Positions 31,208-41,935 of a DNA stretch of 64,000 nucleotides are shown piece after piece. The notes beneath the pieces were generated by a model. The model saw only the letters and a program-made list of their open reading frames with translations, was not told the DNA's origin and did not search any database. The stretch is taken from assembly GCA_037127315.1 (NCBI GenBank), contig JBBBDQ010000346.1, positions 5,789,501-5,853,500 on the forward strand, written 5' to 3'. The translations under genes and the position numbers were made by a program. Numbering within the stretch: the first letter of the stretch is position 1; each line of letters starts with the position of its first letter. The DNA is from Ascarosepion bandense. Taxonomy: Eukaryota; Mollusca; Cephalopoda; Sepiida; Sepiidae.

Positions 31208-31734
31208 AGCATATATTAGCCAAGTGAGATTGTTGTACATAATTTTAAATTTCATGGCTAAGGGATAAAAATGTAAACAGTTTTCTGCGATACACAGTTG
31301 CCTTTAGGAGTTCTTGACGCTACAACACTGAATGTGACATCATTTGTCGATAAAATACTGAAAAGTCTTAAAGACATTTGATAAAACTACGAATGTGTTT
31401 CATTTAAATTTTTAGAAGAAATCAATTTGATAAAACTACGAATGTGTTTGCTTTTCATTTTCAGAGGACTCTAAGGCGATTTAATGAGTCTTCTTTCGTC
31501 TGAAGCTGCCTTTTAAACGTGGCTTCCTAAGAATTTTCTTGGTGATATATACGTACCCCTATATATATAAATATATATATATGCAGCATGACTTCCTTCA
31601 AATATACTTTTTTAATAAAATAGACTTATTTTTATACTGACCCTTTCCAGTTGTCTACTCGTAGATCTCTTCCACAACAGAGAGCGACAGATAATACACA
31701 AAAACACAGACGACAGGATGCATAAAATCCAAAG
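31205..31734. other. Unassigned sequence
   Basis: No gene recognised. A 30-bp stretch containing TTGATAAAACTACGAATGTG is doubled near 31379 and 31428. Confidence 0.4.
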
Positions 31735-32660
31735 ATTGGAACGCTCATGTTAAAGAAAGAGGAAATGCTTCATCGATGAGAAGAATATGTAGGAGAACTC
31801 AATAAAGAGAAACCGACAATACACAGAAATACCGACGTACAGAAGATATACAAATATAGAAATCTGTGTAAGACAAGGATGTGTTTTCTTACCGGATCTA
31901 TTCAACCAACAATTACTGCAAAAATTTGTCATTGGCAGCCACAATCTCAACAATATATGATGTGCGGATGACACAGTACTGATAGCAGGCACAGAAAATA
32001 AAGGTCTCCTACACAATGTAGCTAAAGAAAACGAAAAGAGAAGAGTAAACATACACATAAAGAAAACTGAATGCATGATCATCATTATAAAGAAGAACAC
32101 AAAACGCCAACTACAAGTCGAGGTTAGTGAAATCAAGCAGTTACAGAAATTTAAATAACTAGAAATGTTTTAACATGGGACGGAAAATGCGACACTATAA
32201 TCCGACGGTGTATTGGTACGGCCAAGGATGAGGTTGAGTAGAGTATTGAGAGACAGAAAAGTACTGGATTGCTCCTCTATGGCAGCAAATGCTGGACAAT
32301 CGCTTCAAGAATGAAGAAATACTCGAAGCAGCAGAAACGTAGTTCTACAGAAAGATACTCAGGATACCATGGAATAAGAATGTCAACGAAAAGGAAACAT
32401 ATACTTAGCATCAGAAAGAAACAGCTAAAGTTTCTGGAACACGTCATGAGGAAGAGGGGCTTGAAGAATCTAATACTCACAGGACGGATAGAGGAAAAGA
32501 GAAACAGAAGAAAGCAGTACGAGACAAACTTGACTGGATTGAGCAAGTAGGTGGAGAAACGTGGTTTGGAAGGGATACCAAGAGGATAAATTTTAAGAGC
32601 GACAAGTAGAAATTCATGATCGCTTATGTCCTGAAGAGACACAAAGAAGAAGAAGAATCA
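31735..32660 (+). mobile_element. RTE-like LINE with a decayed YADD box
   Basis: CADDTVLIAGTENK near 31961-32003 corresponds to the YADD catalytic box of reverse transcriptase (Y changed to C). Downstream are KKTECMI, GSKCWTI, ILSIRKKQLKFLEHVMRKRG, LKNLILTGRI and FMIAYVLKRHKEEEE, ending in GAAGAAGAAGAA near 32645. Frames change several times and stops interrupt it. Confidence 0.8.
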
Positions 32661-32847
32661 TTTTCTAGATATCAAGATGAAATTAGCCAAAGAAAGTGCG
32701 GTGGTTTTTGTTTGTTTGTTTTATTTAGCGTAAGTATTTCGATTTTCATGATCATCTTCAGGGGCAAATTACAAAGGCAATCATATTGTAACTGCAATAA
32801 AAACTGCATCATTTTGTGATGATGATTTTAATATATATATATATATA
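32661..32847. other. Unassigned sequence ending in a (TA)n run
   Basis: A TA run at 32831-32848 touches the 3' end of the minus-strand SINE-A copy that follows. Confidence 0.4.
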
Positions 32848-32987
32848 TTGTCATCCGCAGACAGATCTGTTTCGCTGTATCACAGCTTATCAGTACGGTT
32901 ACACTCCGATTGCTTTTTAACGCAGGATTGAAACCTGACCGAACTGGCGTCAGTCGGCGATTCTACCTCTGGGCTATGGCTATATAT
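32848..32987 (-). mobile_element. tRNA-derived SINE (family A), tRNA-like part and tail
   Basis: Plus strand reads GTCATCCGCAGACAGATCTG, TATCACAGCTTATCAGTACG, GATTGAAACCTGACCGAA (box B region) and CGATTCTACCTCTGGGCTAT (box A region), all on the minus strand of the family. Confidence 0.85.
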
Positions 32988-33004
32988 ACGTGTGTGTGTG
33001 TGTG

Positions 33005-33240
33005 TGTGTTACGCAATGAATATTGGCTCAGAACGAGTTAGAATTCAAGTTGACTTCGTTGCATTTACTTACACGCAAATACCCTTGGGAAAGGTATAAA
33101 TTCGTCTCTTTTCTTTTCAGCTAGGGGTTAGATATCAGGACAAGTTGGATTCTAGAACCTTGGTTGAAAATCAGTCTTGCTCTTTCGAAACATGACTGAC
33201 TAAGAAGAAAAGAGTGTATCATGTATGGCACTCAACTGAT
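33005..33240 (+). mobile_element. tRNA-derived SINE (family B), degraded
   Basis: GAATATTGGCTCAGAACGAG, AAATACCCTTGGGAAAGG, GGGGTTAGATATCAGGACAA and TGTATCATGTATGGCACTCA keep family order. The segment for ACCAGTCTACCGC is shortened. Confidence 0.75.
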
Positions 33241-33250
33241 ATATATATAC

Positions 33251-33294
<44 letters not shown>

Positions 33295-33295
33295 C
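33240..33295. repeat. (TA)n microsatellite, interrupted
   Basis: TA repeats with CATA and GTATA interruptions between a SINE-B end and a SINE-A fragment. Confidence 0.9.
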
Positions 33296-33296
33296 A

Positions 33297-33670
33297 GATG
33301 TCGGATGTCTAACCATAATGATGAGCTGTGAGACAGTGAAACAGATCTGTCTCCAGATGACTATTTATGCTCTCACACCCTGATTGAGCACTCAGGAAGA
33401 ATGGTAGACTTTGGGAAAACAGTAGCTACTCTAGCATCTATGCATCTTTCATTCAGTAATGAATTAGAACACTCTAACTACTGGCGTTTGAATACATGGT
33501 ATATAATGCGCTAAAAGTCTGTCTCCTTCTACCAGGCGGCCATTATCTCACAGGTAGAATCGCCGATTGGCGCCGATTTCGGTCGGGTTTCAATCTTGGG
33601 TAAAAGCAATTGGATGTCTAACCATAATGATGAGTTGTGAAACAGCAAAGATCTGTCTGCGGATGACTAT
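33297..33670 (+). mobile_element. Tandem SINE-A copies, head to tail
   Basis: A SINE-A 3' part (33297-33365, GGATGTCTAACCATAATGAT ... GACTATTTA) runs directly into a full copy beginning CTCTCACACCCTGATTGAGC and ending GGATGACTATATATAC. The tRNA-like part lies at 33535-33605 (CATTATCTCACAGGTAGAAT; GGGTTTCAATCTTGGG). Confidence 0.88.
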
Positions 33671-33985
33671 ATATACATATATATATATATGTGGGGGGGT
33701 GATAATGGTACAAAATAGAAAAGCTTTTTAACGTTAAGTTTCGTCAACGTCACGAGTGTCATCTTCGACTTTTCCAATGAAAGACAAATTTGGGTGAAAG
33801 AAGAAAAAGTGTTTTAGGAGCTTTCAGAATAAAAGTAGCAGAAAATTAAATCACTTTATCAGATCCGACGACCAGACTGCAGTGTGTTTCATTACAACCT
33901 GAGGAAGGCGAACGTAATCCATATAACTTCGGCAAAACTCGTCGTTTCAGAAGCCGTTCCACGCCTCACCAATTTAATTTTGGAA

Positions 33986-34042
<57 letters not shown>

Positions 34043-34175
34043 TGGTCATAAATCCGAAAAAGCGGCTTGGAGGTAAATCCAAAAGGATCCTATTAACATT
34101 AATTATTAACACTAATCCAGCCAGATTGTTCAATGTAATCAAATTTATTTATATATGTATGAAATAATTACTATT
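33671..34175. other. Unassigned sequence with a (CA)n tract
   Basis: A (CA)n tract lies at 33992-34030, followed by a short TA run. The remainder shows no gene. Confidence 0.5.
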
Positions 34176-34365
34176 AATTTTTAAGATACTAATATTTACT
34201 TTGAGATCGACTCATTCCACGTAATTCAATGACTCAGAGATTAACGTCTTACTGTCATCTGAATAACTTCAATTTTTAAGATACTAATATTTACTTTGAG
34301 ATCGACTCATTCCACGTAATTCACTGACTCAGAGATTAACGTCTTACTGTCATCTGAATAACTTC
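34176..34365. repeat. 95-bp perfect-period tandem duplication
   Basis: 34176-34270 and 34271-34365 are adjacent copies of the same 95 bp, starting AATTTTTAAGATACTAATAT. I see one mismatch (CAATGACTC versus CACTGACTC), so the duplication is recent. Confidence 0.95.
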
Positions 34366-35071
34366 AAGTAATAGTGTTTACTCATGCGCAATGTAGTCCT
34401 CTCTGGCAACCTTTCAACAGACGTGAAGATCAATCTTTTTGGGGTAACCCATACTTTTCGGACTTGTGCTACACCCGAACTACTCTTAGAAAATCAATTT
34501 TGACTGAGTCATACTTTCTGCTACGCTTAGAAAATCACCATACGAAGACAAACTAAAAGGAAAAATATCTCGTCGCGTATTTGATGAATTTCAGTGGATA
34601 GGCGGTAAATCATGAACAAGGAGAGGGTGGAAGGGAAGAGGAAAATGTTACACCAACAAATGACAAAGAGAGTTGTGGAGAACCAAAAAGATATTACTGT
34701 TGAATCGGGTGTGTTTACTTAAACAGTAAAAGAAGAAGGAGAACTTGATGTGCTGCGAAGATTAATTTAGCACTTGGCGCATGGGAAAATATGAAAAACG
34801 GAGCGAGGAAGATTACATTACGCTAATAATTCAAATGAAGAAGGCCTACCCAACCAAAGTATAGGTATAAGGAATCATGGCTTTGAATTATACTCAATGA
34901 ACAATCATTTCTATTGGGGGAAATAAAACAATGTCCTCAACCACAAAGCAGAGCGACTGACTGTTTTTATGCATTCCTTAGATCATTCTTCTTTTTTGCT
35001 TTTGCACTTTTTATTATGTTTTATTTATATTTTCTAGTTAAATACTTACTCTCTTTTTTGTCTGTTTTTTT
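34366..35071. other. Unassigned sequence
   Basis: No gene recognised; ends in a poly(T) run just before a LINE. Confidence 0.4.
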
Positions 35072-35077
35072 TTTTTT

Positions 35078-35728
35078 ACAAGTCAACCATCCGTCCGTGC
35101 ATGGAGTACTGCTGCCATTTATGGTCAGGTGCCCCTGCCGTTCTCCTCAGTGTTCTCGACAGGCTCCAAAGGAGAGTCTGTAGTGTGATAGGTACTGATC
35201 TGGCGACTCGACTGCAGCCACTTCCCCACCGTCGAAATGTGGCCCCCCTTTATCTGTTCTATAAATACTTTCATGGCTTCTGCTCGGACGAACTTAAGTC
35301 ACTGATGCCTCCTCAACAGGTGTTTACTCGTGCAACCAGACTGGCAACTGGGTCCCACCCATTCACAGTCAGGTTAGCCAAATGCAGACGACACTTCTAC
35401 TCCTGTAGCTTCTTCTCTCGCACTTCCCGCCTGTGGAACTCGCTCACATATTCTTGCTTTCCTGACGGCTACAACCTCCAGAAATTTAAATGCAATGTCA
35501 ATACTCATCTATTAACCACTGGACTCTAGCTCTCTCCCCACCCCCGTATAACCTTCCCTTTCTCTCCACCTATGTATCTGTCATCGCACCTGCATTCTCA
35601 GCTTTTTATTGCTCCTTTCTAACTAGTTTGTACTCCTCACTCTTTTCTAATTAGTCTTTTTACAGTTATGTAGCCAACAGGTCATCAGTGGCATTTCTGC
35701 CTTGCTCGGGGTGAAATGATTAAAAAAA
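35078..35728 (+). mobile_element. CR1/Jockey-group LINE 3' end
   Basis: 5' truncated at ACAAGTCAACCATCCGTCCG and ending CCTTGCTCGGGGTGAAATGA followed by TTAAAAAAAA. It belongs to the same subfamily as 45560-46580, judging by the shared CTAACCACTGGACTCTAGCT and the 3' UTR. Confidence 0.9.
35101..35529 (+). pseudogene. LINE C-terminal ORF fragment
   Basis: 142 codons: MEYCCHLWSGAPAVLLSVLD, RLQRRVCSVIGTDL, LPHRRNVAPLYLFYKYFHGF, TRATRLATGSHPFTV, FSRTSRLWNSL and FKCNVNTHLLTTGL at the end. Intact over this stretch. The methionine is internal to the original LINE protein, not a true start. Confidence 0.88.
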
Positions 35729-35790
35729 ATATATACCACATTGTATCCATAAGTGCTAAGAAAGAGAGAATATTTCCATCTAGTGTCTCC

Positions 35791-35962
35791 CCGTTATAGG
35801 CATTATAGGTATTTTATAGGCATTATAGGTACTTTTATAGACATTATAGGTACTTTTATAGGCATTATAGGTACTTTTATAGACATTATATGTACTTTTA
35901 TAGGCATTATAGGTACTTTTATAGACATTATAGGTACTTTTATAGGCATTATAGGTACTTTT
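35791..35962. repeat. 21-bp tandem array with 42-bp alternation
   Basis: About eight units of GGCATTATAGGTACTTTTATA. Units starting GGCATT alternate with units starting GACATT, giving a 42-bp higher-order period. The length is divisible by three, so ORFs of (FIGIIGT/FIDIIGT)n run through in several frames. Confidence 0.95.
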
Positions 35963-36670
35963 CCATCTTTTGCTAAAAAACAGCATTGCATGATGAAAAA
36001 GGGCCCAAAATTTAATAAAAACATAGTTTTATCGTTAAAATGTTTATTCGAGGAAATACTAATTTTTTTTAATTATTTGTTTTTATATATATTTTAATCT
36101 TTTCTAGAATGTTCGAAAAAAAAAACTCTTCATATTTTTCGTCTTTCTTTCGTATATTTTCCCTTACTTAATTCAGTATTTCCTCCTACATTAATCACTT
36201 TCTTTGGTTTATTGTGTAAGATTCTCTCTTTGTGTTTCCGTTGCCCTGGTTTCTCTAGTCTTCACTTTTGTCTTTCATTTTTATCTTTCATTTTTCTTTA
36301 ATTCGCTTTTCTATCTTTCATTTTTTTTCTTCTCTTTTTCATCTTTCCAGATGATGGCTTTCATTTTTACGTTCTTTCATTAATTCCCAGTTGTTGTTTT
36401 TTGTTTGTTTGTTTTTAGGGATTCTGTCTTTTGTTTTGATTTCCTTTTTAGTTTTAGTTTTTCTCATTATTTTTTTCTTTTCTTTCTTTAATTATGTTTT
36501 TCTTTAATTCTTACACACTTCGAATCTATTTCTCTTTCTCTCTCAGAATTAATTTTCAGAGTGTTCTCTCATTGTTTATTTTATTAATACTTCTGTTTTT
36601 TGTTTTTTCACTTAGATTTTTCTCATTTTTTATTTTATTTTATTTCGCTTTAATTTATTACGAAATTGCT
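35963..36670. other. Unassigned T-rich sequence
   Basis: No gene recognised. T-rich plus strand leads into a second pyrimidine-rich array. Confidence 0.4.
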
Positions 36671-36680
36671 TTTCATTTAT

Positions 36681-36712
<32 letters not shown>

Positions 36713-36876
36713 TCCGGAAACTATCTACTGTTTCTTTCGTTTTTTTTCTTTATTTCATTAATTTGAAGGAACTATCAGTTTGTTCTTTTTCCTCTTTGAT
36801 TCTTTGTTTCTTTCTTTTTCTATTTTATTTCCAGGAACTATCTTTTTGTTTCTTATTTCTGTTATCTGTTTTCTCT

Positions 36877-36908
<32 letters not shown>

Positions 36909-37041
36909 TATTTTATTTTCAGGATCCAACATTCTTTTTCTTTTTTTCTTTTTTTCTTTTCTCTTTGTTTCTTTGTTTGTTTCTTTCTTTCCTTTCCGGG
37001 AACTATGTTTTTGTTTCTAATTTCTTTTTTCTCTTTTCTCT

Positions 37042-37073
<32 letters not shown>

Positions 37074-37260
37074 TTGTTTCCGGGAACCAACATTCTGTTT
37101 CTTTTTTTTCTCTTTGTTTGCTTGTTTGTTCGTTCGTTCGTTCGTTCGTTCGTTCGTTCGTTTGTTTCTTTCTTTCTTTCTTTCATTTCCAGCAACTATG
37201 TTTTTGTTTCTTATTTCTTTTTTCTCTCTTTATGCTTTCCTTCTTTCTTTTTTTCTCAAA
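36671..37260. repeat. Second compound (CTTT)n minisatellite with an AACTATC core
   Basis: (CTTT)n tracts alternate with cores of the type TTCCGGGAACTATGTTTTTG, seen near 36712, 36765, 36829, 36917, 36994, 37077 and 37186. A subtype GGAACCAACATTCTGTTTC / GGATCCAACATTC appears at 36920 and 37082. A (GTTC)n run lies at 37126-37160. The long ORFs on both strands are repeat artefacts. Confidence 0.88.
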
Positions 37261-37759
37261 TTTATTACACATTCCAGTTTCCTCTCCTTTTTTATCTATC
37301 AGTTTCGAGTTGTCATGAATTTCATTAGCAGCTCATTGGCAACTCTCCTATTATGAAACTTACTGTGCATTCACATTTATCTTTCTTTTCCGAAAATAAT
37401 ACAAATATAAATTTTAGAATCTATTTGAAAATTGAACGAAATTTTAACAACTTTATTCCCCACAGGGGACTTTCCCATTTCAGTAGAGAAGGTTGTAGGA
37501 AGTCGAACAGCATCGTATTATAAAGAGTCATTATGTTTTGCACTGATTTAAAAGCTTTTTAAAATCTCGTAAATGTTTTGAAATAAAATATTCGCCTTTT
37601 GATTTCAAGAGAGAACACACAAAAGGAAAGTGATATTCATTGATGACTGTTCTCAACCACGAATTATGTCGCTAATTTGATCGAAGGATTAAGGGCTACG
37701 CAGGCTTTTACATACATTCATATGAACAAAGAAACCAAGTATACATACATAGTAATGCC
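37261..37759. other. Unassigned sequence
   Basis: No gene or repeat recognised. Confidence 0.4.
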
Positions 37760-38072
37760 TATACAGTTAAGTGCTATACGTAATACACGCTTGGGCAATC
37801 ATGTCTCGAAAGAGATATGACTAACTGGGCAGAAAATTATTATCCCGCAGTAGGTTGCCATTGCTTTCTGTGGTAGACTGGTTGCCGACCAATGCTATAG
37901 AAACCAATCTGTCCTATTATTTAACCCATAAATGGAGGGAAGAGATGGATTAATACCTTTCCCAAGGGTATTTGTGCGTAAGTTAATGCAAGTAATCCAA
38001 CTAGGATTCGAACTCGGCTCTCCGATTTCTCGTTCCAAGCCGATATCCACTGCACCACAACGCACATCCTGC
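37760..38072 (-). mobile_element. tRNA-derived SINE (family B), near full length
   Basis: The minus-strand start GGATGTGCGTTGTGGTGCAG at 38068 gives a clean family head with box B-like GAGTTCGAATCC, then AAATACCCTTGGGAAAGG and the full tail. Nothing 5S-like lies beyond 38072. Confidence 0.88.
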
Positions 38073-38281
38073 CTATAACTATGCTTAAAATATGTAATCA
38101 AAACTGATGTGCTAAAAATATTGGTATAGGTGCCTTGTATTGAGTTGTTTTTTGTTTTTGTTTGTTGTTTGCAGATTATTAACCATTTGCAGGTTATTTA
38201 AAACCAAGAATATTCTGTATAGTTACACAATTGTTTGGAGGATGAAAATGATTTACTGATACCATGTCCTACTAATTAATT
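38073..38281. other. Unassigned sequence
   Basis: Short AT-rich stretch without recognised features. Confidence 0.35.
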
Positions 38282-38462
38282 TACAATTTCTCAATTTTCT
38301 TTTAATTATCTCATCCCAAGCAACACGGTAATGACACTAAGTAAGCCGCATTTCCTTGGGAAAATTACATAGATCAAGCGTGTGCGCATCACTCAGTAAA
38401 TATTCCGTTCTATGGGAAAATCAAGTAAAAATATCCCTAGAGATTAAAGAGTAGATTTTGTT
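38282..38462 (-). mobile_element. CR1/Jockey-group LINE 3' terminal fragment plus flank
   Basis: TCATCCCAAGCAACACGGTA is the decayed family 3' end on the minus strand. The following ~100 bp show no clear match. Confidence 0.45.
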
Positions 38463-39040
38463 TTTTAAATTGTGTCACCCCGAGCAAGGCGGTAACGCCA
38501 CTGATGTGCAGGGGGCTACGTAAAAGTAAAAAGATAAGGGGGCTACATACGAGTAAAAGATTAAATCGCAGCAGAGTGAAGAGAAAGACGAACCAGTTAG
38601 AAAGAAGCAAGAGAAGGATGGAAATACAGGTGTGATGACATTTGCAAAGGTGGACAAAAAAGAAAGAATATACAGGGTGGTGTAGAAAGGACTGGGGTCA
38701 AGTGGTTAAGAGATGAGTACTGACATTGCATTTAAATTCTTAGAGGTTGTAGCCGTCGGGAAAGCAAGAGTATGGAAGCGAGTTCCACAGGCGGGAAGTG
38801 AGAGAAAAGAAGCTGCAGGAGTAGAAGTGTCGTCTGCATTTGGTTGATCTAACTGTGAATGGGTGAAACCCAGTTGCCAATCTGGTTGCAGGGGCACCAG
38901 TAACTTAAGTTCGTTGGAGCAGATGCCATGAAAGTATTCATAGAACAGAGGAAAGCTACATCCCGTCGGTGGGGAAGCAGCTGGAGTCGAGCTACCAAGT
39001 CGATACCTATCACATTACAGATTCTCCTCTAGAACTCGTC
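38463..39040 (-). mobile_element. CR1/Jockey-group LINE, 3' half of a copy split by another LINE
   Basis: TGTCACCCCGAGCAAGGCGG, the 3' UTR and the minus-strand coding end (FFSRTSRLWNSLP-type region near 38790) are followed by CACATTACAGATTCTCCTCT, where the copy stops. It resumes at 39631 after the inserted plus-strand LINE. Confidence 0.85.
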
Positions 39041-39630
39041 GGGTGCCTCTGCTGCTCTCCTTGGGCTTCTTGACAAAATACAAAGGAGGATCTGTAACGT
39101 GGTTGATACTGACTTGGCAGACCGGCTGCAGCCGCTCTCTCACCGGCGTGATGTGGCTTCCCTGTGCCTCTTCTACAAGTACTTTCATGGCTACTGCTCC
39201 GATGAACTTAGATCACTGGTGCCGCCTAAGCACGAATTTACACGAGATACTAGATTAGCAACTAGGTCCCACCCTTTCACTGTTAAGCAAATAAGATGTA
39301 ACCGTAAATTCTACTCAAACAGCTTCTTTTCTCGCGCTTCCCGCCTGTGGAACTCCCTTCCACAACTCTGCTTTCCCGACAGTTACAATCTCCAGGTGTT
39401 TAAATGTAGGGTCAATAGACACCTCCTATCACACTAACTCCCAATTATTCTCAGAACACTCTCATCTACCCAACCCTCATTCTCGGTATCCTTGCCCGCC
39501 TATCACCCACCCTCTGACATTTCCTATATTTAATCATCCTTTCTCCACTCTATGTAGGCCCCTGCGCAGTAGTGGCAGTGACATGCCTTGCTCGGGGTGA
39601 AACGCTTATAAAAAAAAAAAGAAAAAATAA
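39041..39630 (+). mobile_element. CR1/Jockey-group LINE inserted into another LINE, with target-site duplication
   Basis: 5' truncated at GTCGGGTGCCTCTGCTGCTC and ends TGCCTTGCTCGGGGTGAAAC, GCTTATAAAAAAAAAAGAAA. It is flanked by AGAACTCGTC (39031-39040) and AGAACTTGTC (39631-39640), a 10-bp target-site duplication with one mismatch. Orientation is opposite to the host LINE. Confidence 0.93.
39099..39437 (+). pseudogene. LINE C-terminal ORF fragment
   Basis: 112 codons from VDTDLADRLQPLSHRRDVAS through LFYKYFHGYCSDELRSLVP, TRLATRSHPFTVKQIR, FFSRASRLWNSLP and FKCRVNRHLLSH. Intact in this stretch; the initial methionine is internal to the original frame. Confidence 0.88.
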
Positions 39631-39965
39631 AGAACTTGTCAAGAACATTGAGATGAACGGCAGGGGCGTCTAACCATATATGACAGCAGTACTCCATGCA
39701 CGGACGAATGGTTGATTTGTATATATGCAGGATGGATTCAGGCGGAAAAAACGTCGTTGCCGACACAGTGACCAAACCTTCCTAGCAGTGGATTTAGCTA
39801 TTGACACAATGTCATAGTTCTACTTGAGATCGGAAGAGAAGGTAAGGCCGAGGAGGCGCAGAGTATTGCTCCCAGGGAGACTCGATTGGTCTATGCTTAT
39901 GGGAGGCAGGAGAGGTTGCCTGTGATGATTGACAGACAGAAGGCAGGTAAATTTCCCAGAACAGA
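39631..39965 (-). mobile_element. CR1/Jockey-group LINE, 5' half of the split copy
   Basis: Minus strand continues from the interruption: LSVLDKF-like, SILHIYKSTIRPCMEYCCHI, then after frame changes LRLLGLTFSSDLK and LSVNHHRQPLLPPIS up to about 39950. Joined in mind to 38463-39040 it forms one older copy. Confidence 0.85.
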
Positions 39966-40565
39966 ATTCTGCTTTATCAGCAGTAGATAACATTATTTCA
40001 AACTGATTGAAAATTGGAATTGAGATTGAGAATTTACTCTTGTTTAGCACACCCTTACGCAGCTAACTGTAATCTCGAGAACCAAACCTGTGAGAGGTTA
40101 TACTTTGTCTAATTCTAAAAGAAAATCGCAACTTAGCTTCATTAAGCAGAGGCTTGTTATCGTCACAAGCGGATATAAAGAGGCTTCTGTCAGGACCCGA
40201 AATACCATATTAGTATAACGGTAAAAAAGTGACTTCTGTGAGCTATAGCGACTAAACAGGTGAGAGTAAACCAAAGAGAAGTTTGGGGATTCACTTGGTA
40301 TTTCTGTGCACAAAAGCTCCAGTTCCGCTTTTCACCCGGAAAGGAATCTCGGTGTCACAATTCTCAACGAAAGATTTTTGAAAATTCACACTAAGAGATG
40401 TTGCGAATGAAATCATGGGATGATACCCAAATCAGTGTGTTGGTCACAGAAAGAGATCTTCCCTAACAGACGATCGGAATAAAACATCAGTATAAATTTT
40501 AAAACTTAATGCAAAGGCTGAAAGATGAAATTTACTTAATTTTGCATAGTGTTTTTTCAGCATTT
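39966..40565. other. Unassigned sequence
   Basis: No gene recognised. Confidence 0.4.
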
Positions 40566-40569
40566 CTAA

Positions 40570-41000
40570 AAATCAAACAGGAACAGAAGCTAAAATACCT
40601 GAGAAGCGTTCTGACAGAGATTGAAAAGTGCTACTGTGACACTGAGATCTTAACAAGGACACATTGGAAAAGCTAAGTAGAGTATTGAAAGGTAGGAAGA
40701 TAGAAGAGAGACTTAAAGCAACAGAAATGTTGTTCTTCAGAAAGATACTGAGGATACAATGGAGCAAACAGAGAGACAAAGGTGAGGTTTTGGAGAGGAA
40801 GAAAACGAAAAGGAAATTTTATATTTAGCTTCCGGAAAAGACAACTGAGGCTTCTGGGACATGTAATCAGGGAAAAGCTGTGTGAGACATACTTTTCTGG
40901 AGCAAGTGAATGGCGGGAAAGATGCCAAGATAAAAAATGTTAAGAGAGACAAGGGACAGGGGCAAGTGGAAGGCCATGAAAGAGGATAGAACATAATGAA
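40570..41000 (+). mobile_element. RTE-like LINE fragment, degraded
   Basis: CTAAAATACCTGAGAAGCGT (KFKYLGSILTE region), CTGAGATCTTAAC, GCAACAGAAATGTTGTTCTT, TTTTGGAGAGGAAGAAAACG and AGTGGAAGGCCATGAAAG follow the family order with many indels. Confidence 0.7.
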
Positions 41001-41199
41001 TATGGTGCTTAAGATGCTCTATAATCCAGTATAATGTATTAAGAAGATGGAGTAACTTGTTTTCTGACCTTCAGAAGTCATAAAATCCATTACTATTACT
41101 AATCAATTTCGATTTTGCGGTAAAATTACTAATTAATTAGTATACCATGTTTTGTTTTGCACGCTAGTTTACATATATGTGTTACTTGCTACTAACTAT
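41001..41199. other. Unassigned sequence
   Basis: Short AT-rich spacer between two RTE-like fragments. Confidence 0.35.
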
Positions 41200-41935
41200 C
41201 CAGATATCTTCTCGTACGTGATAGATGAGGTAAGAAAAAGTAATCCGAATGCATGGTCATCAGCAAAAAGAGCAGCCCAAAGTGCCAAATACAGATGGGG
41301 GGGTGTTAAAATCAAGTAGGTACGAAAATTCAAATATCTGGGAAGTATTCTAACTGAAGACGGAAAGTGCGACACAGAGATCCAAAGGCGAATTGGCATG
41401 GCGAAAGACGCGTTCCAGAAGCTGAGTAAAGTATTAAGACACAGGAAACTTTCACTAGAAACAAAGAAGAGAGTACTGGATTGGTATGTGATGTCAGTTC
41501 TTCAATATGGCAGCGAATGTTGGACAATATCAACAAAGATGAGGGGAAAACTTGAAGCAGCTGAAATGTGATTCTACAGAAGGATGCTGCGGATATCGTG
41601 GACCGAACATGTGAGCAATGACGAGATTTTGAAAATGATGGAAACGAAAAGGAAATTAATATTGAGCATCAGGAAGAGACAGCTAAAGTTCCTGGGACAT
41701 GCAATGAGGAAAGAGGCCTTGGAGAACCTGATACTAACAGACCAGATAGAGGAAAAAAGAGACAGAGGAAAGCAGCGGATAATATATTTAAAAGGCCTGA
41801 TCAGGTGGATGAGAGAACGGGGGCTGAGAGACGTTACAGGAGAAAGCGTGCTAACAGTCACCAGGGATAGGGAGACGTGGAAGGCCATGATCGCCTACGC
41901 CCTGACGGACAAGGTACATAAAAGAAGAAGAATCG
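41200..41935 (+). mobile_element. RTE-like LINE, best-preserved C-terminal part
   Basis: The region reads, in one main frame with a few stops, SKRAAQSAKYRWGG-like, KFKYLGSILTEDGKCDTEIQ, RRIGMAKDAFQKLSKVLRHR, LSLETKKRVLDWYVMSVLQY and GSECWTIS. After a TGA in place of W comes the 118-codon ORF (41584-41940): MLRISWTEHVSNDEILKMME, TKRKLILSIRKRQLKFLGHA, MRKEALENLILTDQIEEKRD. The end is GGTACATAAAAGAAGAAGAA. This sets the motif order used for the other copies. The palm domain with YADD is not included. Confidence 0.88.

Noticed and set aside
36494..37356. ORFs of up to 182 codons
   Set aside because: Low-complexity translations of the (CTTT)n and (GTTC)n array; no independent evidence of a gene.
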